This document shows positions 8,453 through 17,332 of a DNA stretch of 34,871 nucleotides, piece by piece. The position numbers and the translations under genes were made by a program. Source of the stretch: an uncultured Lachnospiraceae bacterium (GTDB lineage: Bacteria > Bacillota > Clostridia > Lachnospirales > Lachnospiraceae). Under the pieces are notes generated by a model. The model was not told the origin of the DNA. It did not search any database and was given only the letters and a program-made list of their open reading frames with translations. Location of the stretch: positions 1-34,871 of the forward strand of contig CAJUNP010000032.1 in the NCBI GenBank assembly GCA_910587935.1. The letters are read 5' to 3'. Within the stretch, counting starts at the first letter, position 1; the number at the start of each line of letters is the position of its first letter.

Positions 8453-8514
8453 TAGCGTTTCTCTCGTTTGTATGCGCTGGTGATCCGGTGCAGAAGCAAT
8501 TCCTGATTTTTCCC

Positions 8515-8543
8515 TTGTAAAAAAATTAATTATTTGATAAATT
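8515..8543 (+). promoter_or_regulatory. Candidate promoter for the chemoreceptor gene
   Basis: TTGTAA at 8515–8520 and TAAATT at 8538–8543 are 17 bp apart in a very AT-rich stretch between the RDD-FHA gene and the chemoreceptor. The match is moderate. No clear terminator was seen after 8452. Confidence 0.4.
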
Positions 8544-8601
8544 ATTTTTAGCAGACGTTAATTTGAGGACTGTTTTCATCAGGAAGGCAAAGGTATTTTA
8601 T

Positions 8602-10329
8602 ATGGGAAAACAAAAAACAAGGGGGTTAAGTATCCGGGTTAAAATTTTAGTTCCAACCAGCATTTTAATTATGGCGTTTTGTGCGGCTATGGGAATTACT
8701 TCTTATATGCGTATAAAAGACGGTCTGGTGTCCATGGGGGTAGAGGAGGCGCAGATGGCGGCGGAGATTGCCGCGTCCGTGATCGACGGTGAAAAGCTGG
8801 CGGCACTTACGCCGGAGGATGAAGGCGGCGAAGTATATGCGGAGCTGCTTGCCGCGATGACGGACGTTCAGAAGACCTGCGGAATTCAGTACCTGTATAC
8901 TTTGTATACGGACGGAAAACAGGTGTACTACGGAATCGATACGGATCATACGGAAAGCCATTCGGAATTCGGAAAAGTGTTTGAAGTTTCTTATGAAGAA
9001 CTGGAGGGGGTTTTTGCGGGAAAGGCTTATATGCAGAATTATATCGATTCCACGGAAGACGGGGACCTGATTTCCGCATACTTGCCTCTTGCCGATGGTA
9101 AAGGCAAGACGGTTGCGATCGTCGGATGCGATTATGACGCTTCCGGGGTGGTGCGGCGTCTGGAGATTATACTGTGGCAGGTGGCAGGGATTGCCGTAAT
9201 CGGCCTGGCTGCCGCGTTAGTAATCATGAATATAATAATTGGCATGTTCATCAGAAAGCTGCGAGTTGTAGACAGTAAAATTTACGAATTGGTATATCAC
9301 AAAGGGGATTTAACCCAGGAATTGGATATTCACACGGGCGACGAACTGGAACTGATTGCGGATCATGTGAACGGACTGCTCCGTTATATACGGGAAATCA
9401 TGTTAAACATATTTAAGAATGCCGGACTTTTAAACGGTTCCTCCCACATGATTGCAAAAAGCCTTTCGGATGCGCAAGTGAATATTTCGGAAGTCTCAGC
9501 AGCCATGGAGGAGATGAGCGCGTCCATGGAAGAGTCCAGCGCATCCCTGGATCAAATGAACGAGTCCGTTGGACAGGCATTTGAGTCTATTGAGACAATC
9601 AGCAGCCAGGCCGGAGACGGGAGGGATTCTTCCGCCCGGATTATGGAGAATGCAAGACAGGTTTATGACAGGGCTGTTGAGAATCGGCAAAAAGCAACAA
9701 GGCAGGCCTCCGATATGGAAGCGGCCGTTTTGGAGAAAATTGAGAAATCCAGAGAAGTTGAGAAAATAAAAGAGCTTACCAAAAATATTATCAGTATTAC
9801 CGGACAGACGAATCTTCTGGCTTTAAATGCAAGTATTGAAGCCGCCAGAGCCGGCGAAGCCGGAAAAGGCTTTTCCGTTGTAGCGGATGAAATCGGAAAG
9901 CTGGCTTCGAATTCGGCGGAGGCGGCCGCCGAGATTCAGAAAGTAACGGCGGCGGTGATTCAGGCGGTAGACGGGCTGGCTTCGGAAGCGTCCCAAATGA
10001 TACGTTTCATGAATGAAATTGCCATGGGCGGTTATGGCGAACTGGTTGAGACCAGTGAAAGCTACCGGAAAGATGTGGGAAGCATGAGCCGGATGATGGA
10101 CGGCTTTGCCAATGAAAGCGGGCAGTTAAAGGTTAATATGAACCATATTAAAGAAGTGGCGGAGGGCATTAAAATTGCCGTGCGGGAGTGCGCCACAGGC
10201 GTAGTGAATGTAACGGAGACGGCAGTCAGCCTGACAAACAGCGTCAGCGATATCGGAGGGGAAGCCAATAAAAATTTAGATATCGTTGATGAATTAAACG
10301 CAGAAGCAGGTAAATTTAAATTGGAGTAA
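8602..10329 (+). CDS. Methyl-accepting chemotaxis protein
   Basis: A 575-residue chemoreceptor. The ATG at 8602 has AAAGG 8 bp upstream; a TTG at 8563 in frame is less likely. There are two membrane spans (about 13–34 and 190–217) around an outer sensing domain of about 155 residues, probably Cache-like. A HAMP linker and a long cytoplasmic helical hairpin follow, with the conserved tip QTNLLALNASIEAARAGE (about from 402). The tip normally contacts CheA/CheW. No other chemotaxis or flagellar gene is in the window, so its partners are elsewhere. The ligand cannot be told from sequence. prmA follows 8 bp after the stop. Confidence 0.93.
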   Translation: MGKQKTRGLSIRVKILVPTSILIMAFCAAMGITSYMRIKDGLVSMGVEEAQMAAEIAASVIDGEKLAALTPEDEGGEVYAELLAAMTDVQKTCGIQYLYTLYTDGKQVYYGIDTDHTESHSEFGKVFEVSYEELEGVFAGKAYMQNYIDSTEDGDLISAYLPLADGKGKTVAIVGCDYDASGVVRRLEIILWQVAGIAVIGLAAALVIMNIIIGMFIRKLRVVDSKIYELVYHKGDLTQELDIHTGDELELIADHVNGLLRYIREIMLNIFKNAGLLNGSSHMIAKSLSDAQVNISEVSAAMEEMSASMEESSASLDQMNESVGQAFESIETISSQAGDGRDSSARIMENARQVYDRAVENRQKATRQASDMEAAVLEKIEKSREVEKIKELTKNIISITGQTNLLALNASIEAARAGEAGKGFSVVADEIGKLASNSAEAAAEIQKVTAAVIQAVDGLASEASQMIRFMNEIAMGGYGELVETSESYRKDVGSMSRMMDGFANESGQLKVNMNHIKEVAEGIKIAVRECATGVVNVTETAVSLTNSVSDIGGEANKNLDIVDELNAEAGKFKLE

Positions 10330-10337
10330 GAAAGCTT

Positions 10338-11324
10338 ATGAAGTGGATGAAGTTTCAAATAAAAACAATAACCGAGGCGGAAGATATGATTATCAGTACG
10401 CTCTATGACATGGGGCTGGAGGGCGCCCAGATTGAAGACAAGGTTCCGCTGACAGCATGGGAAAAGGAGCAGATGTTTGTAGACATCCTGCCGGACGTAC
10501 CGGAAGACGACGGAATTGCTTATCTGAGCTTTTTTCTTGAAGTGCAGGAGGACGGCAGTCTGAAGCTGCGGGATGAAGTTACGGATCAGGCGGCCGTCCT
10601 GGCAATGGTAGAGCGGGAGCTTGCAGACCTCAGAACATTTATGGATATCGGAGAAGGAACGGTTCTTGTAGATGAAACGGAGGATTTGGACTGGATCAAT
10701 AATTGGAAACAGTATTTCCATCAGTTTTATATTGATGACATACTTGTCATTCCATCCTGGGAGGAAATGGAGAGAAAGGATCAGGATAAACTGGTTCTGC
10801 ATATTGACCCGGGCACTGCGTTCGGAACCGGGATGCATGAGACGACACAGCTTTGCATCCGTCAGCTCCGCAAATATATTACGCCGGACACAGAGCTTTT
10901 GGATGTGGGAACGGGAAGCGGTATTCTGGCCATTCTTTCGCTGATGTTCGGGGCAAAACATGCGGTGGGAACCGATCTGGACCCTTGTTCCTTGGAAGCC
11001 GTGCGGGAAAATATGGAGGCTAACGGAATACGGCAGGACGCCTTTAAAATGATGATCGGTAATTTGATTACGGACTGTGCGGTTCAAAAGGAAGTCGGCT
11101 TTGCATGTTATGACATTGTTGTCGCCAATATTCTTGCGGACGTCCTGGTTCCTCTGACACCGGTCATTAAAAACCAGCTAAAATCCGGCGGGATCTATAT
11201 TACTTCCGGAATTATAGACGAAAAAGAAAAAACGGTGGCGGACGCTGTAAAGGCGGCAGGATTTACGATTCTCGAAATAACGCGTCAGGGAGAATGGGTC
11301 AGCATTACGGCGCAAAAACCGTAA
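10338..11324 (+). CDS. prmA: Ribosomal protein L11 methyltransferase
   Basis: A 328-residue SAM-dependent methyltransferase that trimethylates ribosomal protein L11. Family signatures are visible: a substrate-recognition N-terminal domain, then DPGTAFGTGMHETT, the SAM-binding LDVGTGSGILAI, and the catalytic-site VANILADVLVPL. Length is normal. GGAGTAAG precedes the ATG. It is followed directly by rsmE, a pairing common in Firmicutes (often next to dnaJ/dnaK, which are not here). Confidence 0.95.
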   Translation: MKWMKFQIKTITEAEDMIISTLYDMGLEGAQIEDKVPLTAWEKEQMFVDILPDVPEDDGIAYLSFFLEVQEDGSLKLRDEVTDQAAVLAMVERELADLRTFMDIGEGTVLVDETEDLDWINNWKQYFHQFYIDDILVIPSWEEMERKDQDKLVLHIDPGTAFGTGMHETTQLCIRQLRKYITPDTELLDVGTGSGILAILSLMFGAKHAVGTDLDPCSLEAVRENMEANGIRQDAFKMMIGNLITDCAVQKEVGFACYDIVVANILADVLVPLTPVIKNQLKSGGIYITSGIIDEKEKTVADAVKAAGFTILEITRQGEWVSITAQKP

Positions 11325-11345
11325 AAGGAAAGGAATTACTGACAG

Positions 11346-12092
11346 ATGTATCAGTTTTTTGTAAATCCCGGTCAGATACAAGGACATTTGGTCACCATTG
11401 AGGGAACGGATGTGAACCACATAAAAAATGTGCTGCGGATGAAGCCGGGGGAAGAGATTGCAGTCAGTAACGGCCAGGACGGGAGAGAGTACCGCTGCGC
11501 CATTGAAAAACTGGAGGAAGAGCAGATTATCTGCAGACTTTTGTTTATGAAAGAGGATGGTGTGGAGCTTCCTGCAAGGGTTTATCTGTTTCAGGGATTA
11601 CCCAAAGCGGACAAGATGGAGCTGATCATTCAAAAGGCCGTGGAACTGGGAGCCTTTGAAATTATTCCCGTAGAGACAAAACGTGCCGTGGTAAAACTGG
11701 ACGCCAAAAAAGCGGCGGGCAAAACCGCCCGGTGGAACGCTATTGCGCAGGCGGCGGCAAAACAAAGCAAACGGCGTGTGATTCCCACAGTGACGGACTG
11801 CATGAACTTTAAAGAGGCGGTAGATTATGCAAAAGAAATGGAACTGAAGCTGATTCCCTACGAGTTAAGCGAGGGAATGGACGAGACGAGGAGGCAGATC
11901 GAGAGCGTTCGGGCCGGCTGGAATGTCGCTGTTTTTATTGGACCCGAGGGAGGTTTTACGGAAGAAGAGATTGAACTGGCAAGGGAGGCGGGCATCGTTC
12001 CCGTGACACTTGGAAAGCGGATTCTTCGAACGGAAACGGCGGGTTTTACCGTACTTTCCTGGCTGATGTACCGCCTGGAAGGACAAACTTAA
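11346..12092 (+). CDS. rsmE: 16S rRNA m3U1498 methyltransferase
   Basis: A 248-residue SPOUT-class methyltransferase that methylates N3 of U1498 in 16S rRNA. The N-terminal PUA-like domain contains the HIKNVLRMKPG motif. The C-terminal knotted domain has the SAM-site FIGPEGGFTEEE and the closing LGKRILRTETA motif. Length is typical. An AAAGGAAAGG site lies upstream of the ATG, 21 bp after prmA, so the two are probably co-transcribed. Confidence 0.95.
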   Translation: MYQFFVNPGQIQGHLVTIEGTDVNHIKNVLRMKPGEEIAVSNGQDGREYRCAIEKLEEEQIICRLLFMKEDGVELPARVYLFQGLPKADKMELIIQKAVELGAFEIIPVETKRAVVKLDAKKAAGKTARWNAIAQAAAKQSKRRVIPTVTDCMNFKEAVDYAKEMELKLIPYELSEGMDETRRQIESVRAGWNVAVFIGPEGGFTEEEIELAREAGIVPVTLGKRILRTETAGFTVLSWLMYRLEGQT

Positions 12093-12156
12093 GTGTTACG
12101 GTTTCTAATCTATCAGCATATGATAAAAACAGATAGAATATGACAAGGAGACAAAA

Positions 12157-13308
12157 ATGGAAGTCTATTTAGATAACTCGGCTACCACCCGCTGTTTTCC
12201 GGAGGTCGCGGAGCTTACGTCAAAAATCATGTGCGAAGACTATGGCAATCCTTCCAGTATGCACATGAAAGGCGTTCAGAGCGAACAGTATATCCGGTAT
12301 GCGAAAGAAACCTTTGCCAGGTTATTGAAGGTGCAGGAAAAAGAGATATTCTTTACTTCCGGCGGTACGGAGTCTGACAATATGGCTGTGCTTGGCTGCA
12401 CCGCGGCCAATTACCGGGCGGGAAAGCATTTGATTACCACCAGGATCGAGCATCCGGCGGTACTGGAACCTATGAAATACCTGGAACGCCAGGGGTTTGA
12501 CATTACCTGGCTTGGAGTGGATGAAAACGGCGTCGTAAGACCGGAAGATGTACGCAGCGCCCTGAGGCCCGATACGATTCTGGTTTCTGTGATGCATACC
12601 AACAATGAAGTCGGTTCCCTTCAGCCTGTTGCTGAAATCGGTTCGCTTCTTAAACAGTATAATCCGAAGATTCTTTTCCACGTAGATGCGGTACAGGGCT
12701 TTGGCAAATTCCGTATTTATCCGAAGAAAACAGGGATCGATCTGCTGTCTGTCAGCAGCCATAAAATCCATGGCCCCAAGGGAGTGGGCGTTCTCTATGC
12801 GGGAGAAAAGGTAAAGATGCATCCCATTGTCTTTGGCGGCGGCCAGCAGAAAGGGGTACGCTCCGGTACGGAAAACGTTCCCGGAATTGCAGGTATGGCA
12901 AAGGCCGCAGAACTGGTTTATGCGAATCTGGAGGAAGACGTAAAGGTTTTATATGAATTAAGACAGTACTTTGTAAAAGGAATTCTAAAGATGGACGGAG
13001 TGCAGGTAAACGGATTGCCGGGAACAGGCAGCGCTCCCCATGTAGTCAGCGTATCGGTGCGGGGAGTCCGAAGCGAGGTGTTGCTGCATGCTCTGGAAGA
13101 CAGAGGTATTTTTGTTTCGGCGGGAAGCGCCTGCGCATCCAATCATCCCAAAACATCCGAAACCCTTAAGGCCATGAACCTGGAAAAAGATCTGCTTGGT
13201 TCCACGATTCGATTCAGCTTTTCTGTTTTTACAACAAAACAGGAATTAGACTATACTTTGCAGGCAATGTATGATATGATTCCTATGCTGAGAAGATACG
13301 GCAGATAA
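12157..13308 (+). CDS. Cysteine desulfurase (NifS/IscS-like), ThiI partner
   Basis: A 383-residue class V aminotransferase-fold enzyme that releases sulfur from cysteine. The start motif LDNSATT, PLP-binding Lys203 in SSHKIHGPKG and active-site Cys326 in GSACASN are present. An AAGGAG site lies 7 bp before the ATG. thiI starts 15 bp after the stop. In B. subtilis the desulfurase NifZ next to thiI supplies sulfur for 4-thiouridine in tRNA, so the same role is inferred here. No iscU/sufU scaffold gene is adjacent, which argues against a dedicated Fe–S assembly role. Confidence 0.93.
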   Translation: MEVYLDNSATTRCFPEVAELTSKIMCEDYGNPSSMHMKGVQSEQYIRYAKETFARLLKVQEKEIFFTSGGTESDNMAVLGCTAANYRAGKHLITTRIEHPAVLEPMKYLERQGFDITWLGVDENGVVRPEDVRSALRPDTILVSVMHTNNEVGSLQPVAEIGSLLKQYNPKILFHVDAVQGFGKFRIYPKKTGIDLLSVSSHKIHGPKGVGVLYAGEKVKMHPIVFGGGQQKGVRSGTENVPGIAGMAKAAELVYANLEEDVKVLYELRQYFVKGILKMDGVQVNGLPGTGSAPHVVSVSVRGVRSEVLLHALEDRGIFVSAGSACASNHPKTSETLKAMNLEKDLLGSTIRFSFSVFTTKQELDYTLQAMYDMIPMLRRYGR

Positions 13309-13323
13309 GGAAGGACATTTATT

Positions 13324-14508
13324 ATGATTTATACCGCGTTTTTGATAAAGTATGCAGAAATCGGAATTAAAGGCAAGAACAGGTATCTTTTTGAGGATGC
13401 GCTGGTAAGGCAGATTAAGTATGCATTAAAAAAGTGCGAAGGAGCGTTTATGGTCCACAAGGCGGAAGGACGTATCTATGTGGACGTAATAAGCGGTTAC
13501 GATTATGACGAGACAGTCGCCGCTTTAAAGACCGTTTTCGGAATTTCCGGAATCTGTCCCGTCGTCTATGCAGAAGATCGGGGATTTGAGCAGCTTACGA
13601 AAGATGTGTTCAAATACCTGGATGATGTATATCCAGATAAGAAGAAAACCTTCAAGGTGGCGGCAAGACGTTCCCGCAAGAATTATCCCATGGATTCCAT
13701 GACGATTAACAGGGAGCTTGGCGAGGTGATTCTGGACGCTTACCCTGAAATGCGAGTTGATGTTCATAATCCGGATATTCTCCTGAACGTGGAAGTGCGG
13801 GAGAAAATCTATCTTTATTCGGAAATTATCCCGGGACCCGGCGGAATGCCTGTTGGAACCAACGGTAAGGCAATGCTTCTCCTTTCGGGGGGCATTGATT
13901 CCCCGGTTGCCGGTTACATGATCGCCAAACGAGGCGTAAAAATAGATGCGGTATATTTTCATGCGCCGCCCTACACAAGCGAACGTGCAAAGCAGAAAGT
14001 AGTGGATCTGGCTAAGCTGGTTTCCCGGTATGCCGGGCCTGTGTATCTGCACGTTGTTAATTTCACGGACATTCAGTTATACATTTACGAGAAGTGTCCT
14101 CATGAAGAACTGACGATTATCATGCGCCGTTATATGATGCGGATTGCCGAGCGGATAGCAAAAGAGACGGAATGTCTGGGACTGGTTACGGGAGAGAGTA
14201 TCGGTCAGGTGGCTTCCCAGACCATGCATTCCTTAGCGGTGACTAACGAAGTGTGCACGCTTCCGGTTTACCGGCCTCTGATCGGATTTGACAAGCAGGA
14301 GATCGTAGAATTGTCCGAAAAGATTAATACCTATGAGACTTCGATTCTTCCTTATGAGGACTGCTGTACCATCTTTGTGGCAAAGCATCCGGTTACAAAA
14401 CCGAATCTGAAGGTTATCTGCCGTCATGAAGAGAATCTGGCGGAAAAAATAGAAGAGCTGGTACAAACGGCGATGGAAACGAAAGAACTGATGATTGTTC
14501 AGGAATAA
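13324..14508 (+). CDS. thiI: tRNA 4-thiouridine synthetase ThiI (no rhodanese domain)
   Basis: A 394-residue enzyme that adenylates U8 of tRNA and replaces oxygen with sulfur. It has an N-terminal ferredoxin-like/THUMP region (about 1–165) and a PP-loop ATP pyrophosphatase domain with SGGIDSP (188–194) and VTGESIGQVASQT. It ends near 394, so the C-terminal rhodanese domain of the E. coli enzyme is absent, as in B. subtilis ThiI. Sulfur then comes directly from the paired desulfurase upstream. Conserved EDCCTIF near residue 350 matches the family. Confidence 0.95.
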   Translation: MIYTAFLIKYAEIGIKGKNRYLFEDALVRQIKYALKKCEGAFMVHKAEGRIYVDVISGYDYDETVAALKTVFGISGICPVVYAEDRGFEQLTKDVFKYLDDVYPDKKKTFKVAARRSRKNYPMDSMTINRELGEVILDAYPEMRVDVHNPDILLNVEVREKIYLYSEIIPGPGGMPVGTNGKAMLLLSGGIDSPVAGYMIAKRGVKIDAVYFHAPPYTSERAKQKVVDLAKLVSRYAGPVYLHVVNFTDIQLYIYEKCPHEELTIIMRRYMMRIAERIAKETECLGLVTGESIGQVASQTMHSLAVTNEVCTLPVYRPLIGFDKQEIVELSEKINTYETSILPYEDCCTIFVAKHPVTKPNLKVICRHEENLAEKIEELVQTAMETKELMIVQE

Positions 14509-14543
14509 GTACCGCTGCCAGATCGTGCGGTTTCCTGTAATAG

Positions 14544-14573
14544 AAAAAAGCAAGACATTAAGTCTTGCTTTTC
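14544..14573. terminator. Bidirectional terminator between thiI and the HPr-like gene
   Basis: An 11-bp perfect stem (AAAAGCAAGAC at 14546–14556 with GTCTTGCTTTT at 14562–14572) closes a 5-nt loop. A-rich DNA on the left and T-rich on the right let it act in both directions. It sits between two genes that converge here. Confidence 0.85.
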
Positions 14574-14586
14574 CATCATTTGTTCA

Positions 14587-14817
14587 TTAAATCATGTAAG
14601 GCTGTAAAGCAGCGATTACATCGTCTACATTGTCCTCAGCATGGATGTTTAAGTCGATTGGTTTAGAAAGATCCAGGCTGAAAATACCCATGATAGACTT
14701 TGCATCGATTACGTATCTGCCGGATACCAGATCGAAATCGTAATCAAATTTTGTAATGTCATTTACAAAAGATTTTACTTTGTCGATTGAGTTTAAAGAA
14801 ATTTGAACAGTTTTCAT
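14587..14817 (-). CDS. HPr-like protein lacking the catalytic histidine
   Basis: A 76-residue protein of the PTS HPr fold. The segment around Ser41 (AKSIMGIFSLDL) matches the regulatory-Ser46 region of HPr (KSIMGVMSL). The active-site loop GIHARPA of true HPr is replaced by NSIDKVK, with Asp12 at the His15 position and no Arg17. It therefore cannot carry phosphate from enzyme I in the usual way. A Crh-like regulatory role is possible, since Crh also lacks His15 and acts through Ser46, but that is inference. AGGAGGT lies 8 bp before the start codon, and it has its own promoter. It stands alone, divergent from mtaB. Confidence 0.82.
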   Translation of the reverse strand: MKTVQISLNSIDKVKSFVNDITKFDYDFDLVSGRYVIDAKSIMGIFSLDLSKPIDLNIHAEDNVDDVIAALQPYMI

Positions 14818-14856
14818 TGGAAACTACCTCCTTTTGTTTTCATACCTTCTATCAAC

Positions 14857-14885
14857 ATATTAACGGCTTTGCCAATAAAAGTCAA
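14857..14885 (-). promoter_or_regulatory. Promoter of the HPr-like gene
   Basis: Reading the minus strand, TTGACT (14885–14880) and TAATAT (14862–14857) are separated by exactly 17 bp, a near-consensus housekeeping promoter about 40 bp before the start codon. Confidence 0.75.
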
Positions 14886-14918
14886 TAATAAAACAATACA
14901 AAAAATGCGGGGATTACT

Positions 14919-16250
14919 ATGAAAAATGTAGCATTACATAACCTTGGCTGTAAGGTTAATGCTTATGAAATAGACGTTATGCAACAAATGTTACAAGAAA
15001 AGGGATACAACATTGTATCTTTTGATGAACATGCCGATATTTATATTATCAATACCTGCACCGTAACAAATATTGCGGACAGAAAAAGCCGGCAGATGCT
15101 TCACCGGGCAAAAGCCAGGAATCCTGAGGCTGTCGTGGTGGCGGCAGGCTGTTATGTGCAGACAGGGAAGGAACAGATTGAAAAAGACCCGGCCATCGAT
15201 CTTGCCATCGGGAATAACCGTAAAAAAGATATTGTATCGATTCTGGAAGAGTACCTTGAAAAAAGAGAAAGGCAGAGTGCCCCCAAAACGCCCCGGCCGG
15301 TAATAGAATGTATGGACATGAAAGATCCCTGTGCATACGAAGAGATGACTCTGACGCATACGGCGGAGCATACGCGGGCTTACATCAAGATTCAGGACGG
15401 TTGCAACCAGTTTTGCAGTTACTGCATTATTCCCTACGCAAGGGGGCGCGTCAGAAGCCGTCGTATGGAAGATATTATCAGTGAGATAACAGGCCTTTCC
15501 CGTAATGGCTATAAGGAAATTGTTCTGACCGGTATCCATATCAGCTCCTACGGAATGGATTTTGACGACGGTTCGGATTTACTGTCGTTAATTGAAAAAA
15601 TTCATCAAATAGAAGGAATCTGCAGAATCCGGCTTGGTTCTCTTGAACCCCGCATTGTTACGGAAGAATTTGCAAGGCGGTTGGGCTGTCTTTCCAAGGT
15701 ATGTCCCCACTTTCATCTGTCTTTGCAAAGCGGCTGCGATGCAACCTTAAAAAGAATGAATAGACATTATACCACCGGTGAATACTTTGAATGTGTAGAA
15801 AGGCTCCGGCGGCACTTTGTACATCCGGCCATTACAACCGATGTTATTGTGGGATTTCCGGGAGAAACGGAAGAAGAATTTGCAAAAACCAGAGAGTTTC
15901 TTGCCCGGGTACAATTTTATGAAATGCATGTTTTCCGTTATTCTGCAAGAAAGGGAACCGTCGCGGCGGGAATGAAGGAACAGGTTCCGGATTCCGTGAA
16001 GGCGCAAAGAAGCGGAGAGCTGCTCCGTATGGAAAAAGAACAGTCAGGAAGATTCCGGGAAAAATACATAAACCAGGTGGAAGAAGTTCTTTTTGAAGAA
16101 ACGAAATTATGGGAAGGTAAAATATATCAGATCGGTCATACTTCCCGCTACGTAAAGGCCGCCAAATTATGTGAAGATAATTTGTCAAACAGGCAGATAA
16201 AAGGGCGTTTAACAAAATTTTTGACTGAAGATATACTTTTAATGGAATAA
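14919..16250 (+). CDS. mtaB: tRNA (ms2t6A37) methylthiotransferase MtaB
   Basis: A 443-residue radical-SAM methylthiotransferase that adds a methylthio group to t6A37 of tRNAs reading ANN codons. The N-terminal domain has its cluster-binding cysteines in LGCKVN, NTCTVT and AAGCYV. The radical-SAM CxxxCxxC is Cys162, Cys166 and Cys169 (CNQFCSYC). A C-terminal TRAM-like RNA-binding segment follows from about 380. LGCKVN plus 443 residues fits MtaB rather than MiaB or RimO. A GGGGA site precedes the ATG. Confidence 0.93.
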   Translation: MKNVALHNLGCKVNAYEIDVMQQMLQEKGYNIVSFDEHADIYIINTCTVTNIADRKSRQMLHRAKARNPEAVVVAAGCYVQTGKEQIEKDPAIDLAIGNNRKKDIVSILEEYLEKRERQSAPKTPRPVIECMDMKDPCAYEEMTLTHTAEHTRAYIKIQDGCNQFCSYCIIPYARGRVRSRRMEDIISEITGLSRNGYKEIVLTGIHISSYGMDFDDGSDLLSLIEKIHQIEGICRIRLGSLEPRIVTEEFARRLGCLSKVCPHFHLSLQSGCDATLKRMNRHYTTGEYFECVERLRRHFVHPAITTDVIVGFPGETEEEFAKTREFLARVQFYEMHVFRYSARKGTVAAGMKEQVPDSVKAQRSGELLRMEKEQSGRFREKYINQVEEVLFEETKLWEGKIYQIGHTSRYVKAAKLCEDNLSNRQIKGRLTKFLTEDILLME

Positions 16251-16255
16251 GAACA

Positions 16256-16284
16256 TTGAAATTTTTTTTCATTTAGAGTAAGAT
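16256..16284 (+). promoter_or_regulatory. Promoter of the ireB operon
   Basis: TTGAAA (16256–16261) and TAAGAT (16279–16284) are 17 bp apart, just after the mtaB stop, and would drive ireB–ruvX–DUF1292–fur and probably onward. About 58 bp lie between the −10 and the ireB ATG, including a small TGCC/GGCA hairpin near 16310–16320. Confidence 0.65.
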
Positions 16285-16342
16285 ATAAGGTAAAAGAATC
16301 GAGACAGTCTGCCGGAAGGCACAGGATAAAAGGTGTGATACT

Positions 16343-16606
16343 ATGCAGGATTTGGGAAATACACAGTACTTAAATGTAGAAATGAAACAGGAAACCGGCG
16401 TGCAGGTGGTATTATCGACGGTTTATGAGGCACTGACCGAGAAAGGATACAATCCGGTGAATCAGATCGTGGGGTATATTATGAGTGGAGATCCTACGTA
16501 TATTACCAGCCATAAGAATGCAAGAAGTCTCATTATGAAGGTCGAGAGGGACGAGCTGGTGGAGGAACTGCTCACCACGTATATTGCCAATAAAAACTGG
16601 AAGTAG
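16343..16606 (+). CDS. ireB: IreB family regulatory phosphoprotein (DUF965)
   Basis: An 87-residue protein matching IreB/YrzL over its full length, including YNPVNQIVGYIMSGDPTYITSHKNAR. In Enterococcus faecalis IreB is a small cytoplasmic protein phosphorylated near its N-terminus by the PASTA kinase IreK, and it lowers cephalosporin resistance. A Thr (residue 7) is present in the equivalent N-terminal region. The window's own kinase is not a PASTA kinase, so the partner is probably elsewhere. It begins a block with ruvX and DUF1292, a very conserved order in Firmicutes. Confidence 0.93.
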   Translation: MQDLGNTQYLNVEMKQETGVQVVLSTVYEALTEKGYNPVNQIVGYIMSGDPTYITSHKNARSLIMKVERDELVEELLTTYIANKNWK

Positions 16607-16619
16607 GAAGGAACTGTTC

Positions 16620-17066
16620 ATGCGTATAATGGGACTTGATTTTGGCTCTAAGACCATCGGCGTTGCAATCAGCGACGAATTGCTTCTGACGGCGCAGGGA
16701 ATTGAGATTATCCGGAGAAAAGAAGAAAATAAACTGCGCAAAAGCCTTGCGCGGATTGAAGAACTTATTGTGGAGTACGGTGTTGGAGAAATTGTTCTTG
16801 GACTGCCAAAGAACATGAATAATACGGAAGGAGAGCGTGTACGGCTTACGGAAGAATTTCAGGACAGGCTGGAGCGCAGGACCGGACTTCCCGTCAGACT
16901 CTGGGACGAAAGGCTGACGACGGTGGCTGCCGATCGTTTTATGATGGAAGCCGGAATACGAAGAGAAGACCGTCAGGAACATGTGGACCGGATTGCGGCT
17001 GTTTTTATTTTGCAGGGGTATCTGGATTATCGAAAGAATAAGGAGAACGGACAACAGAATGGATAA
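16620..17066 (+). CDS. ruvX: RuvX/YqgF family nuclease
   Basis: A 148-residue RNase H-fold protein. The ATG at 16620 has AGGAAGG 8 bp upstream; an in-frame ATG at 16629 is the alternative. Family motifs with the acidic residues are present: GLDFGSKT (Asp7), VLGLPKNMN, WDERLTT and HVDRIAAVFILQGYL. Members are proposed to resolve Holliday junctions or process pre-16S rRNA. It overlaps the DUF1292 gene by 8 bp, so the two are translationally coupled. Confidence 0.95.
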   Translation: MRIMGLDFGSKTIGVAISDELLLTAQGIEIIRRKEENKLRKSLARIEELIVEYGVGEIVLGLPKNMNNTEGERVRLTEEFQDRLERRTGLPVRLWDERLTTVAADRFMMEAGIRREDRQEHVDRIAAVFILQGYLDYRKNKENGQQNG

Positions 17067-17313
17067 AATCACCTTTAATCCGGAGGGCGAAGCTCCGGTT
17101 GATTTTTATGTGTTGGAGCAGACGAAGATCGGAGGAATTAATTATATTCTTGTTACCGATTTTGAAGAAGGAGACGGAGAAGCATTAATTTTAAAAGATC
17201 TGTCAGGAGAAGATGCGGCGGAGAGCGTATACGCCATCGTATCGGAGGATGAAGAACTGGACGCCGTGGCGAAGGTCTTTGAAAACATGCTGGACGACGT
17301 GGAATTTGTTTAG
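17059..17313 (+). CDS. DUF1292 small acidic protein
   Basis: An 84-residue acidic protein (YrzB-like) with the DUF1292 pattern, including NYILVTDFEEGD, LKDLSGE and a tail of acidic residues. The ATG at 17059 has AAGGAGAA upstream inside ruvX. Function is unknown. Its place directly after ruvX is conserved in Firmicutes. In B. subtilis mltG (yrrL) comes next, whereas here fur, RNase J and ylbF sit between them. Confidence 0.9.
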   Translation: MDKITFNPEGEAPVDFYVLEQTKIGGINYILVTDFEEGDGEALILKDLSGEDAAESVYAIVSEDEELDAVAKVFENMLDDVEFV

Positions 17314-17332
17314 GAACAGACGAGGAATTTAT

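Noticed and set aside
10062..11087. 341-codon minus-strand frame opposite prmA
   Set aside because: It lies entirely over strongly supported plus-strand genes and shows no family features; it is a shadow frame.
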